The notes beneath the pieces are model-generated. The model was not told the DNA's origin. It searched no databases and was given only the letters and a program-made list of their open reading frames with translations. Below, one piece after another: positions 49,512 to 60,259 of a stretch of DNA of 64,000 bases (the stretch's first letter is position 1; the number at the start of each line of letters is the position of its first letter). Source of the stretch: DATFQI01 sp963816955 (GTDB lineage: Bacteria; Actinomycetota; Thermoleophilia; Solirubrobacterales; Solirubrobacteraceae); the NCBI GenBank assembly GCA_963816955.1, contig CAWFME010000005.1, positions 124,001-188,000 on the forward strand, written 5' to 3'. Both the position numbers and the translations under genes were made by a program.

Positions 49512-50603
49512 TCAGGGCGTGAACTTGACGGTGATCACGTCGCCGTCGGCCATCACGTAATCGCGGCCTTCGAGCCGCAGGGTGCCGCGCTCGCGCGCCC
49601 CGGCGTAGCCGCCGGCCTCGACGAGCGCCTCCCAGCCGATCACCTCCGCGCGCACGAAGCCGCGCTGGATGTCGGAGTGGATCTCGCCCGCGGCGTGCCA
49701 GGCGGAGCGGCCGCGCTCGAGATGCCACGACTGCGCGGGCTTGTCCTCCCCGGCGGTGAAGAAGGCGATCAGGTCGAGCAGGCCGAAGGCGCCCGCGACC
49801 ACGCGCTGCAGGCCGGAGGCGCCCACGCCCATCTCCTCGCGCATGACGGCGGCCTCGTCGTCCTCGAGCTCGGACAGCTCGGCCTCGATCCGCGCGGAGA
49901 TCGCCACCGCGCCCGCGCCCGACGCGGCGGCATGATCGGCGACCTCGGAGGGGACGGCGTCGAGGGCGGGCGGGTCTTCATCCACGTTGGCGACGAACAG
50001 CACGGGCTTGCCGGTCAGCGGCGTCAGGTTGCGCTGCGCGTTCGGCGCGTCGGCGGGCACCGGCACCGACCGCGCGGGCTGCCCGGACTGCAGCGCCTCG
50101 ATCACGCGCGCCAGCCAGGCCTCCTCCGCCTTGGCCGCCTTGTCGCCGCCGCGCGCCTCGCGCACCACGCGCGCGTGCCGGCGCTCGGCCTGCTCGAGGT
50201 CGGCGAAGATCAGCTCGGTCTCGATCGTCTCGATGTCGGCGCTCGGCGAGACCCGCCCGTCCGGGTGGATGACGTTCTCGTCGGTGTGGCAGCGCACGAC
50301 GTGCAGCAGGGCGTCGGTCTCGCGGATGTTGGCGAGGAACTTGTTGCCCAGGCCCTCGCCCTCGTGCGCGCCCTTGACCAGGCCGGCGATGTCGTGGAAC
50401 TCGATCGTGTCCGGGACGATGTTGGACGCGCCGATCGTCTCCGCCACCGCGTCGAGGCGCTCGTCGGCCACGGGCACGACCGCCACGTTGGGCTCGATCG
50501 TCGTGAACGGGTAGTTCGCGGCCTCCGCGCCGGCGCGGCTGAGCGCGTTGAACAGCGAGGACTTGCCCGCGTTGGGCAGCCCGACGATCCCGACCTTCAT
50601 CAT
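49512..50603 (-). CDS. ychF: Redox-regulated ATPase/GTP-binding protein YchF
   Basis: A 363-aa Obg-family P-loop protein that binds ribosomes and hydrolyses ATP in preference to GTP. The P-loop is GLPNAGKSS (8-16), switch regions contain NYPFTTIEPN and DIAGLVKGAHEGEGLG, the nucleotide-specificity motif reads NVDE, the YchF variant in place of NKxD, and a TGS domain closes the protein (GRDYVMADGDVITVKF). ATG 50603 overlaps the PAP2 stop (ATGA); ATG 50600 is equally possible. It is the last gene of a four-gene leftward operon starting at 51761. Confidence 0.95.
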   Translation of the reverse strand: MMKVGIVGLPNAGKSSLFNALSRAGAEAANYPFTTIEPNVAVVPVADERLDAVAETIGASNIVPDTIEFHDIAGLVKGAHEGEGLGNKFLANIRETDALLHVVRCHTDENVIHPDGRVSPSADIETIETELIFADLEQAERRHARVVREARGGDKAAKAEEAWLARVIEALQSGQPARSVPVPADAPNAQRNLTPLTGKPVLFVANVDEDPPALDAVPSEVADHAAASGAGAVAISARIEAELSELEDDEAAVMREEMGVGASGLQRVVAGAFGLLDLIAFFTAGEDKPAQSWHLERGRSAWHAAGEIHSDIQRGFVRAEVIGWEALVEAGGYAGARERGTLRLEGRDYVMADGDVITVKFTP

Positions 50604-51130
50604 CGTCCCAGTGTGCCCAAGACGCTGCCGAGCGCGACGCCGGCGGCGATGTCGGACGGGTAGTGCACGCCGAGGTACAGGCGAGAGAACGCCATCGCGG
50701 AGGCGGTCAGGTACAGCGGGCCTGCAGGCAGCAGCGTCCCGTAGGCGCGCGCGGCCGCGAACGAGGAGCTCGAGTGCGAGGACGGGAACGAGAGGCCCGT
50801 CGGCGTCGCCATCAGGTGCGGGAGGTCCTCCACCACGGGGCGCTTGCGGCCGATCGCCATCTTGATCGAGGTGGAGATCACATAGGAGCAGCCGACCACC
50901 GTGGTCGCCTTCACCCAGCGCCCGCGCCGCCCGGAGTCCGCGAGCGCGCCCGCGGCCCCGACCCCGTACCACAGCAGCCCGTGCTCCCCGAGCCGAGAGA
51001 AGCGCCGCACCCAGCGCACGCTCTCCGGCGTGCGCGCGAGCGACCGTGCGCGGCGGTAGAGCGCGAGGTCGAGCGCGTTGAAGCGGACGCGCAGCGAGCC
51101 GGCGTCCTTCGGGTCGACGCGCTGGCTCAG
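50600..51130 (-). CDS. PAP2 family phosphatase
   Basis: A PAP2-superfamily membrane phosphatase, acting on lipid phosphates or polyprenyl diphosphates. All three motifs are present: KMAIGRKRP (KxxxxxxRP), FPSSHSSSSF (PSxH) and SRLYLGVHYPSD (SRxxxxxHxxxD). About four hydrophobic helices. No ATG, GTG or TTG lies near the natural N-terminus; CTG 51130 overlaps the upstream stop as CTGA and gives a sensible 176-aa protein, whereas the next GTG (about 51020) would remove the first helix. The frame is open farther upstream but that part is shadow sequence of the neighbouring gene. Confidence 0.82.
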   Translation of the reverse strand: MSQRVDPKDAGSLRVRFNALDLALYRRARSLARTPESVRWVRRFSRLGEHGLLWYGVGAAGALADSGRRGRWVKATTVVGCSYVISTSIKMAIGRKRPVVEDLPHLMATPTGLSFPSSHSSSSFAAARAYGTLLPAGPLYLTASAMAFSRLYLGVHYPSDIAAGVALGSVLGTLGR

Positions 51131-51351
51131 AAGCCGACGCGGTGCTCGTCGCTGTCCACGCGCAGGTAGACGACCTGCCCGAGGTCCACGAGGACGGCGC
51201 CGTCGGAGGCCGCCACCTCGTGCCAGCGCTCCTTGCCCTCGCGCAGCGCCGAGCGCAGCTTCTCCAGCTCCGCCTCCGGCACCCGGAGCGAGAGCACCTG
51301 GCCGCCCTGGAATCCGACCGCCCCGCGACGCGCCGCCGCCTTCTCGCTCAT
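51127..51351 (-). CDS. Small conserved-looking protein of unknown function
   Basis: A 74-aa soluble protein without recognised family. It is predicted alpha/beta: a strand VLSLRVPEAEL, an amphipathic helix EKLRSALREGKERWHEV, then two strands around AVLVDLGQVVYLRVDS. The fold order and size resemble small binding or chaperone-like proteins. ATG 51351 overlaps the epimerase stop (ATGA) and its stop overlaps the presumed CTG of the PAP2 gene, so it is embedded in the operon and translated with it. Confidence 0.6.
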   Translation of the reverse strand: MSEKAAARRGAVGFQGGQVLSLRVPEAELEKLRSALREGKERWHEVAASDGAVLVDLGQVVYLRVDSDEHRVGF

Positions 51352-51761
51352 GCGTGCACTCCTGCTGGCTCGACCAGTTCGGTGAGCACCCCACCGGAGG
51401 CGCTCGGATGAAGGAACGCGACCCGCGAGGAGCGGATCCCGATGCGCGGCTGCTCGTCGATCATCCGCACCCCGGCATCGCGCAGCCCGGCGAGGGCGGC
51501 GTCGATGTCGGCCACCTGGTAGGCGACGTGGTGCAGGCCCGGCCCGCGCTTGGCCAGGAACTTGCCGACCGGCGTCTCCTCGGCGAGCGGGGAGAGCAGC
51601 TCCACGTGGTTCTCGCCGACGTCGAGCAGCACCGCCTCGACGCCCTGGGACTCCACCGTCTCGCGGTGGACGAGCTCCATGCCGTAGGCGGCGGTGTGGA
51701 GCTCGATCGCGGCGTCGAGGTCGCTGACGGCGACGCCGATGTGATCGATCCGGCCGAACAT
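51348..51761 (-). CDS. mce: Methylmalonyl-CoA epimerase
   Basis: A 137-aa vicinal-oxygen-chelate protein that interconverts (2S)- and (2R)-methylmalonyl-CoA in propionate metabolism. The start RIDHIGVAVSDLDAAIELHT (His near residue 7 as metal ligand), VELLSPL, GLHHVAYQVADID and the final VLTELVEP give the metal-binding His/Glu set of the family. ATG 51761 follows a minus-strand TACACT by 7 nt. It leads a four-gene operon with no further propionate genes, so the grouping is not functional. Other VOC proteins are possible but the motif pattern is the epimerase one. Confidence 0.88.
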   Translation of the reverse strand: MFGRIDHIGVAVSDLDAAIELHTAAYGMELVHRETVESQGVEAVLLDVGENHVELLSPLAEETPVGKFLAKRGPGLHHVAYQVADIDAALAGLRDAGVRMIDEQPRIGIRSSRVAFLHPSASGGVLTELVEPAGVHA

Positions 51762-51768
51762 CGGGCGC

Positions 51769-51778
51769 AGTGTACCCT
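51769..51778. promoter_or_regulatory. Back-to-back leaderless promoters sharing one TA (epimerase operon / lipid kinase)
   Basis: Minus-strand TACACT (51774 to 51769) is 7 nt from ATG 51761; plus-strand TACCCT (51773-51778) is 8 nt from GTG 51787. The TA at 51773-51774 belongs to both hexamers. Confidence 0.6.
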
Positions 51779-51786
51779 CACGCGGA

Positions 51787-52638
51787 GTGCGCATCGCCTT
51801 CTCGGCCAACACGCAGTCGGGGGGCGGGCTCGATCCTGAGCCGCTCGCGGACGCCATGCGCGAGCACGGCGCCGAGGTCGAGATCTTCGGCTGCGAGCCC
51901 GACGAGCTGGAGCGCATCGCGGCCTCCAAGCCGGATCGCATCGCGGTGGCCGGGGGCGACGGCACGATCGGCCCGGCGGCCGAGACCGCGGGCCGGATCG
52001 GCGCACCGCTGGCCGTGATCGCGACGGGCACCGCGAACGACTTCGCGCGCGCCAACGGCCTCCCGGACGACCCGCTCGAGGCAGCCGTGCTCGCCGCCTC
52101 CGGCACCGAGACGCGCGCCCTGGAGATCGGGCGGCTCGCCGACGGCCGGCCGTTCGTCAACGTCGCCAGCGCCGGGCTCGCCGCCAAGGCGGCCCGGCAC
52201 GCCTCGCCCTTCAAGAAGGTGCTGGGCCCGTTCGCCTATGCGGTCGGCGCGCTGCGCGCCGCCGCGACCGAGGCGCCCATGCGCTGCAGCGTCCGCGTGG
52301 ACGGGGAGCCCGGCTTCGACGGCGGCGCCTGGCAGCTGATCGTCGCCGCCGGCGGCGCGTTCGGCGGCGGCTCGGAGATCGGCGTCGCCGACCCGGGGGA
52401 CGGCGAGCTCGACGTCACGGTGCTGCCCGCGGGCTCGCGGATCGCGCTCGCCCGCCGGGCCTGGGGGCTGCGCCGCGGCACCGTGGAGCAGCAGCAGCCG
52501 GTCGAGCACCTGCGCGGGTGCGTCGTCGAGGTCGTCCTGCCCGACGGCGCCGAGCTCAACGTCGACGGGGAGATCCGCGACGGCGGGCTCGAGCGCGTGA
52601 CGGTCGAGCGCGCGGCCTACGCGCTGATCGTGGGCTGA
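51787..52638 (+). CDS. Diacylglycerol kinase family lipid kinase
   Basis: A 283-aa DAGK-catalytic-domain protein (YegS/DgkB type) that phosphorylates a lipid hydroxyl with ATP. The nucleotide motif GGDGT is at residues 56-60, followed by PLAVIATGTANDFAR (the GTxNDFA motif), and FNVASAG-like FVNVASAGLAA farther on. GTG 51787 is supported by TACCCT 8 nt upstream; no ribosome site is present. It converges on the signalling gene at 52617 with a 22-bp overlap. The lipid substrate (diacylglycerol, sphingoid-like or other) cannot be told. Confidence 0.88.
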   Translation: MRIAFSANTQSGGGLDPEPLADAMREHGAEVEIFGCEPDELERIAASKPDRIAVAGGDGTIGPAAETAGRIGAPLAVIATGTANDFARANGLPDDPLEAAVLAASGTETRALEIGRLADGRPFVNVASAGLAAKAARHASPFKKVLGPFAYAVGALRAAATEAPMRCSVRVDGEPGFDGGAWQLIVAAGGAFGGGSEIGVADPGDGELDVTVLPAGSRIALARRAWGLRRGTVEQQQPVEHLRGCVVEVVLPDGAELNVDGEIRDGGLERVTVERAAYALIVG

Positions 52639-54820
52639 GGGGCGAGCAGTACGCCGTCGCGCCCGCGGCGCTTGACGTCATAGAGCGCGGCGTCGGCGCG
52701 CGCCACGAGGTGCTCGTCGCTCTCTCCTGGAGCGGCGATCGCCAGCCCGATCGACAGCGTCGTGCCGAGGCGGCTGCGCGCCTGGGCCTGCAGGTCCCAG
52801 CCGACGCGCCACGCCTCGGCCTCGCCCGAGCACTCGAACAGCATCGCGAACTCGTCGCCCCCGATCCGGTAGGCGCGACCGTGGGCGGGTGACACCGCGC
52901 GCAGGACGCCGGCCACCGCGCGCAGCACGTCGTCGCCGGCGGCGTGGCCGCGCGTGTCGTTGATCGCCTTGAAGCCGTCGACGTCGGCCAGGAGCACGGC
53001 GACGCGGCGGTCGGCCGCGGCGCCGGCGCGCGCCTCCGGCACCTCGGCGTAGAACGTGGCGTGGTGGCCGAGCCCGGTCAGCGGATCGCGCGCGGCGCGC
53101 TCGCGCAGCTCGGTGACGGCGGCGGCCATCCGCAGCGAGCCGGCCGCCTGGCCGGCCAGCAGCTCGAGCAGCTCCGCCTTCTCGGTGCTGATCCGGTGGT
53201 TGGCGCGGTCGGCGACGAGCAGCAGCCCGAGCCGCTCCCCCGCGGCGACGAGCGGGAGCACGATCACGGCGTTGGCGCCCGCCCCGCGCAGCACCTCGTG
53301 GCCCTCGAAGCCGCGCCCGCGGCTGTCGCCGGCCGTGTAGCTCGACGTGCCCGGGTCGACCCAGTCGGCGATCCGGCGCAGCTCGGGCGCCTCCAGCGCG
53401 CCGAGGGCGACCGCGAAGGAGCCCTCCGCGTGGTGGACGTAGAAGCCGCCGTGCCCGTCGCGGAGCGCGAGCATCGCGGACTCGAAGCCGGCCAGCGCGC
53501 GGGCGGCGGCGACGGTCTCGCGGACGATGTCCTCCGCCGTCTCGAGCGAGCCGAGCCGCACGGCGGTGCGGGCGAGCTGCTGCGCGGGCGAGACCTCGGC
53601 GAGCCCGCCCAGCGCCTCCAGGCGCGCGGCGAGCAGCCCGGCGCAGCGCCGGATCTCGGCGATGCCCGGCTCGCCGGGCGCCGTCGGCGACTCCGCGTTG
53701 AGCACGCCGGCGACCGCCCCCCGCACGCGCAGCGGCAGGCACACCTCGGCGTGCACGGAGGCGACGGCGGGCAGGTACTCGGCGCTGCCCGAGACGTCCT
53801 CGACGATCGTCTCCTCGCCCGTTCGGAACGTGCGCCCGATCACGCCCGCGGTGGCGGGCATGCCGTCGTAGATCTGCCAGTAGCCGCGCACGGCCTGGCA
53901 GCGCAGGCGGCCGCCGTCCTCGAGGTACACGCTCGGCATCAGGCCCTTGCGTGCGAGGTGCTCGACGATCGCCTCCGAGGCCTCGCGGGCGGTCGTGGCC
54001 GCGGCCAGCTCGCGCTCCAGGCGGCCGCTCGTGGCGCGCGGCGGCGCGGCCGGGCGGGCGGAGGGCTCCTCGGGCCACGCCTCGACCGGGCGGCCGAACA
54101 GCCAGCCCTGGCCGTAGTCGACCTCGGCGTCGCGCAGCACCGCGAGCTCCTCGGGGCGCTCGACGCCCTCGGCGACGACGCGGGCGCCGACCTCGCGCGC
54201 GAACGCGACGGTGGCGCGCAGCACGGCCTGGCGGCCGGGGTCGAGGTCGACCCCGGTGACCATGCCGCGGCGAGAGCTTGAGGAAGTCCGGCCGCAGGTC
54301 GGCGACGTACTCGAGCGAGGTGAAGCCCGCGCCGGCGTCGTCGACGGCCACCAGCGCCCCGCGGGCGATCCACGGCCGCAGGCGCTCGCGCAGCTGCACG
54401 GTGTTCTGGACGGCGTACTGCTCCGTGAGCTCGATCACCAGCCGCTGCGGCAGCCGGCTCGGCCAGCTCCAGCAGGCCGGGGTGCCCCAGCGCGTCGGGC
54501 GCGACGTTGACGAACAGCAGCCGGCCGGCCGGCGGCGCGCCGGCCTCGCTGATGGCGGCCCAGCAGGCGACCTCGAGGTCCCCGCGCACGCCGAGCCGGC
54601 CCGCGGCGGCGAGCGTCACGTCCGGCGGCAGCGCGACCAGGCCCGGCGGAGTGGGGAAGCGCGCCAGGCCCTCGTAGCCGATCGGCTGCCGGTCGGCCAG
54701 GCGCACGATCGGCTGGAAGACCGCCCGGATGGCGCCGGGCGCGAGCAGCTCGCGGAAGTCGTCGACCGCGCCGGGCGACGGCGCACGGGGGGACACGCGG
54801 TCTGCCATCGCCTCGGGCAT
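52617..54820 (-). pseudogene. EAL-GAF-GAF-GGDEF signalling protein, two frameshifts near 54460 and 54272
   Basis: A large cyclic-di-GMP protein with EAL first, then two GAF domains, then GGDEF at the C-terminus. From ATG 54820 the EAL domain reads IRAVFQPIVRLADRQPIGYE with EGLAR in the EAL position, shifts frame near 54460, continues VIELTEQYAVQNTVQ and VDDAGAGFTSLEYV, then shifts again near 54272 (one C too many before GCGGCATGG) into VTGVDLDPGRQAVL. GAF domains span about 53950-53160, and the GGDEF site is YRIGGDEFAML near 52870. The DDFG motif is DDAG, so the EAL domain may be a binding rather than a hydrolytic domain. Confidence 0.8.
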
Positions 54821-54886
54821 CGGCCCGCCCGAGGCGAACTTGAGGCGCCCCGGACGACTGTCCGGCGCTGACCGGTGGCGCTACCG

Positions 54887-56413
<1,527 letters not shown>

Positions 56414-56448
56414 GCGCTCCAGTATCCCCCGCAATCTGGAAAGCAGAC

Positions 56449-56464
56449 TGGGGTCCAGACCCCA
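56449..56464 (-). terminator. Candidate terminator hairpin after the flavoprotein gene
   Basis: TGGGGTC (56449-56455) and GACCCCA (56458-56464) form a perfect 7-bp stem about 25 nt after the stop of the gene ending at 56489 and before ftsH. On the minus strand GTCTGCTTTCC follows, only weakly T-rich. Confidence 0.45.
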
Positions 56465-56488
56465 TTCGACGGATGTACGGGCGCGCCG

Positions 56489-58141
56489 CTAGGCCGTCGC
56501 GGCGGCCGCGGAGCGCCCGGCGATCCGCCCCGAGAACAGGCAGCCGCCGAGGAAGGTGCCCTCCAGCGCGCGGTATCCGTGCACGCCGCCGCCGCCGAAG
56601 CCGGCCAGCTCGCCGGCCGCGAAGAGCCCGTCGAGCGGCTCGCCGGAGGCGCGCAGCACGCGCGAGTCCAGGTCCGTCTGGAGACCGCCGAGCGACTTGC
56701 GGGTGAGGATGTGCAGGCGCACGGCGATCAGCGGCCCCGCCTCCGGGTCGAGGATCCGGTGCGGCGCGGCCACGCGCGTGACCTTGTCGGCGAAGTACGC
56801 CCGGGCGCCGTGGATCGCGGTCACCTGCCCGTCCTTGCCGTAGGGGTTGGCGATCTGGCGGTCGCGGGCGACGATCTGGGCCTCGAGCGCCGCGTGGTCG
56901 ATCAGCTCCTCGCCGGCGAGCGCGTTCATGCGCCGCACCAGCTCCGGCAGCGAGCGCTCGACGACGAAGTCCTCGCCGCGGTCCATGAACGCCTGCACGG
57001 GCGACGGCGGGCCGCTGCCGATGCGCTCCTGAAGCACGGCCCGGACGCTCTTGGACGTCGTGTCGGGGTTCTGCTCGGAGCCGGACAGCGCGAACTCCTT
57101 CTCGATGATCTTCCGGGTGAGCACGAACCAGCTGTGGTCGCGGCCCGTGTCGCGCAGGTGCTCGAGGGTGCCGAGCGTGTCGAAGCCCGGGTAGAGCGGG
57201 CCGGGCAGCCGCCGCCCGAACGCGTCGAACCACAGCGACGACGGGCCGGGGATGATCCGGATCGCGTGCCGGGGCCAGATCGGGTCCCAGTTGCGGATGC
57301 CCTCGACGTAGTGCCACATGCGGTCGGCGTTGATCTCGTTGGCGCCGGCCGCGCGCGCGATCGCGAGCATCCGGCCGTCGACGTGCGCGGGCACGCCGGA
57401 GAGCATGTGCTCGGGCGCGCCGCCGAGCCGCCCGGGCCACTTCTCGCGCACGAGCTCGTGGTTGCCGCCGATGCCGCCGGTGGCGGCGATCACGGCCTGG
57501 GCGGTCAGGGAGAACTCGCCGGCCGCCTCGCGCCCGCTGGCCGCGCCACGCCGTGCGGCGCTCGGGGCGAGCACCGTGCCGGCCACCCCCGTGACGGCGC
57601 CCCCGTCCGTGACGAGCTCGTCGACCCGGTGACGGAAGCGCATGTCGACCAGTCCGCGGGCGGCGGCCGCGCGGACGCGGCGCTCGAACGGCTCGACCAC
57701 GCCGGGGCCGGTGCCCCAGGTGATGTGGAAGCGCGGGACCGAGTTGCCGTGGCCGTCGGCGAGGTAGCCGCCGCGCTCAGGCCAGCCGGGATTGGGCAGC
57801 CAGCGCATGCCCTGCTCGTGCAGCCACGCGCGCTTCTCGCCCGCGCAGAACGCGACGTAGGCCTCCGCCCAGCGCCGCGGCCACTCGTCCTCCGGGCGGT
57901 CGAAGCCCGCCGTGCCGAGCCAGTCCTGCAGCGCCAGCTCGTAGGAGTCCTTCACGCGCATGCGGCGCTGCTCGGGGCTGTCGACGAACATCAGCCCGCC
58001 GAGCGACCAGAACGCCTGGCCGCCGAGGCTCGCCTCGGGCTCCTGGTCGAGCAGGATCACGCGCCGGCCGGCGTCGGCCAGCTCCGCCGCCGCCACCAGG
58101 CCCGCGAGCCCGGCGCCGACGACGATGACGTCAGCGTCCAT
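56489..58141 (-). CDS. FAD-binding dehydrogenase (KstD/fumarate-reductase flavoprotein type)
   Basis: A 550-aa flavoprotein of the succinate dehydrogenase/3-ketosteroid dehydrogenase superfamily. The dinucleotide motif is VIVVGAGLAGLVAAAELA (5-22), an ASLGGQAFWSLGG segment follows, and the C-terminal FAD-contact region reads FAAGELAGFGGGGVHGYRALEGTFLGG in overlapping pieces. The length and WSLGGLMFVDSPEQ-like text match the FAD-binding dehydrogenases found in actinobacteria near ketosteroid genes, but there is no steroid gene here. The substrate is unknown. Its ATG lies inside the end of the DUF1385 gene (11-bp overlap). Confidence 0.85.
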   Translation of the reverse strand: MDADVIVVGAGLAGLVAAAELADAGRRVILLDQEPEASLGGQAFWSLGGLMFVDSPEQRRMRVKDSYELALQDWLGTAGFDRPEDEWPRRWAEAYVAFCAGEKRAWLHEQGMRWLPNPGWPERGGYLADGHGNSVPRFHITWGTGPGVVEPFERRVRAAAARGLVDMRFRHRVDELVTDGGAVTGVAGTVLAPSAARRGAASGREAAGEFSLTAQAVIAATGGIGGNHELVREKWPGRLGGAPEHMLSGVPAHVDGRMLAIARAAGANEINADRMWHYVEGIRNWDPIWPRHAIRIIPGPSSLWFDAFGRRLPGPLYPGFDTLGTLEHLRDTGRDHSWFVLTRKIIEKEFALSGSEQNPDTTSKSVRAVLQERIGSGPPSPVQAFMDRGEDFVVERSLPELVRRMNALAGEELIDHAALEAQIVARDRQIANPYGKDGQVTAIHGARAYFADKVTRVAAPHRILDPEAGPLIAVRLHILTRKSLGGLQTDLDSRVLRASGEPLDGLFAAGELAGFGGGGVHGYRALEGTFLGGCLFSGRIAGRSAAAATA

Positions 58142-58952
58142 CCGTGGCGAGCGCCTGCGCTTCCTCCACGCGCAGGATCTCCGCGAGCGCGGCGCGGCCG
58201 ACCTCGAGCTGGCGCTCGTCGGGCTCGCGCGTGCCGATCACGCGCTGGATCTCGAAGCCCGGGCGGCGGATCGCGCGCGCGGTGCGCGTCTCGCTGTTGC
58301 GCTCGCACCAGGCGAAGACCTCGACGGCCGCGGCGGTCGAGGCGAGCGCGACGGCGCCGCCCGCCAGCGGCCCCGGCCGCTCGATCGCGCGGCGCAGCAG
58401 CAGCGTGCCGGCCACGTTGGAGGCGAGCATCGGCGCGACCAGGTGCGAGCCGCAGCGGTCGTGCTCCTTGTCGGTGTCGGCGGCGTCCGTGGCGTCGTCG
58501 GGCGCCTCGTAGGCGGCGATCGCCTTGTGCTCGACGCCGTGGTACTGGGCCAGCTCGCCGGCGCGCAGCGCGAACACCGCGGGCGCGAGCGAGATCAGCG
58601 CGGCCGCGCTCTCGCCGCCGACGCCGCGCAGCCGCTTGCGCAGCTGGGTGCCGCCGAGCGAGGCCGCGGCGGCGACGCCGATGACCGTCGGGCTCTCGAA
58701 CGGCAGCTTGGCGGCGGGCAGCGCGCGCTTGACGAGCGGGATCACGGCGAACGCCTCGCCGAGCCGCACGACGCCGCGCACGCCGGGGACGCCGTCGACG
58801 CCGCGCACGCGCGGCTTGCGCCCCGAGGCGACCTGGATCCCGCCCTGCTTGTCGCGCACGGCGGCCGCCCAGTGGGTCGGGCCGTGCACGAGCAGGCCGT
58901 TGCGCAGCGCCATCCCGCCGAGGCGGAGCTTGCCTTCGGTGACCGGACTCAA
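58131..58952 (-). CDS. DUF1385 family membrane protein
   Basis: A 273-aa DUF1385 protein. The family hallmarks are GGMALRNGLLVHGPTHWAAA-like text near the start and the strictly conserved YHGVEHKAIAAYE in the middle, whose His/Glu cluster suggests a metal site. Several hydrophobic segments suggest membrane association. DUF1385 proteins are widespread in actinobacteria and firmicutes, with no established function (they are sometimes called metal-dependent enzymes). TTG 58952 overlaps the M20 stop (TTGA), the only start consistent with the family N-terminus. Confidence 0.85.
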   Translation of the reverse strand: MSPVTEGKLRLGGMALRNGLLVHGPTHWAAAVRDKQGGIQVASGRKPRVRGVDGVPGVRGVVRLGEAFAVIPLVKRALPAAKLPFESPTVIGVAAAASLGGTQLRKRLRGVGGESAAALISLAPAVFALRAGELAQYHGVEHKAIAAYEAPDDATDAADTDKEHDRCGSHLVAPMLASNVAGTLLLRRAIERPGPLAGGAVALASTAAAVEVFAWCERNSETRTARAIRRPGFEIQRVIGTREPDERQLEVGRAALAEILRVEEAQALATDGR

Positions 58953-60259
58953 GGGAGAAGCCTCCTAGGCAGCTCGTGGAAGAAGCTCGCGGCGACGCCG
59001 AGGTCGCGCACGTCGATGCGCTCGTCGTCGGAGTGGATCAGCGGCCAGGTCTCGTAGAGCGTCTGGTGGCGCTGGGGGAAGAAGCCGTAGGCGACGCAGT
59101 CCGGGAAGGCGTCGCGCCAGTGGCGCGAGTCCGTGAACGCGGGCAGCATCACGGGCACCGCCTCGGCGCCGTCGCCGTCGCCGTCGGAGGCGACCCAGTC
59201 GCGGATCGCGTCCATCAGCGGCGACTCGATCGGCGAGCGGTTGCCGACGACCTGCTCGATGAACTCGATCTCGACGCCGTCGACGCCGTCGAGCAGCCCG
59301 CGGATGCGGGCCATCGTCGCCTCGGCGCCCATCCCCGGCGGGACGCGGCAGTCGACCAGCAGCTCCGCGCGGGCGGGGATCACGTTGATCTTCTCGCCCG
59401 CGGAGATGATCGTCGGCGCGACGGTCACGCCGAGCGTCGGCTCGAACAGCGCGGCCAGCCGCGGGTCGACGTCGCGCAAGCGCGCGACGGCGCCCTCGGG
59501 GTCGTCCGGGTCGTCGCCGATCGCGCGCAGGAACGCGCGCGGCTCGTCCGTGACGTCGTAGGGCGGCGTGCGGGAGCCGAGCCGCTCGAGCACGGGCGCG
59601 AGCTTGAGCAGCGCGTTGTCGGCGGTCGCGGGCACGGACGCGTGGCCGGCGCGGCCGCGCGAGCGGACCGCGAAGCGGAACGTGCCCTTCTCCGCGCAGC
59701 AGACGCCGTGCAGCCTGCGGTCGCCGTAGGGCATGACCGTGCCCGCGCCCTCGTTGAGCAGGAAGTCCGCGCGCGCGAGATCCGGGCGGTTCTCGCACAG
59801 CCACTTGGCGCCCTTGACGCCGCCCGTCTCCTCGTCGACGACGGAGAAGACCTTCAGCGCGCCCTTGGCGGGGCGCCAGCCGTCGCGGGCGAGCCGCGCC
59901 GCGGCGACCGCCTCGGCGGCCGTCTGGGACTTCATGTCCAGGGCGCCGCGACCCCAGAGGAACCCGTCGTGGATCTCGCCCGACCAGGGGTCGTGCGTCC
60001 AGCTGTCGGGGTCGGCGAGCACCGTGTCGACGTGCGAGAGGTAGCCGAGCACCGGGCCGTCCTGGTCGCCGGCGAGCGTCGCGACGAGGTTCGGGCGCTC
60101 GGGCTCCGTGCCGTCCAGCTCGCACTCGAGGCCCGCCTCGGTCAGGTAGTCGCGCAGCCACTCCTGGCAGGCGCGCTCGTTGCCCGGCGGGTTGACGGTG
60201 TCGAACCGGATGAGCTTGGCCAGAACCTCGGCGGTCTCCTCCTGCAGCGCGTCGGCCAT
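58949..60259 (-). CDS. M20 family metallopeptidase
   Basis: A 436-aa zinc amidohydrolase of the M20 group (ArgE/DapE/carboxypeptidase-like). Motifs in order are LSHVDTV (first zinc His), WGRGALDMKSQ (bridging Asp), VDEETGG (catalytic Glu), a lid domain with AGHASVP, and a C-terminal zinc His. It could cleave N-acyl amino acids or dipeptides; similarity to the M20 dipeptidases of actinobacteria is strongest by eye. ATG 60259 overlaps the chrA stop by one base (TGATG), but TACGAT 6 nt before it may also give a separate leaderless start. Confidence 0.88.
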   Translation of the reverse strand: MADALQEETAEVLAKLIRFDTVNPPGNERACQEWLRDYLTEAGLECELDGTEPERPNLVATLAGDQDGPVLGYLSHVDTVLADPDSWTHDPWSGEIHDGFLWGRGALDMKSQTAAEAVAAARLARDGWRPAKGALKVFSVVDEETGGVKGAKWLCENRPDLARADFLLNEGAGTVMPYGDRRLHGVCCAEKGTFRFAVRSRGRAGHASVPATADNALLKLAPVLERLGSRTPPYDVTDEPRAFLRAIGDDPDDPEGAVARLRDVDPRLAALFEPTLGVTVAPTIISAGEKINVIPARAELLVDCRVPPGMGAEATMARIRGLLDGVDGVEIEFIEQVVGNRSPIESPLMDAIRDWVASDGDGDGAEAVPVMLPAFTDSRHWRDAFPDCVAYGFFPQRHQTLYETWPLIHSDDERIDVRDLGVAASFFHELPRRLLP

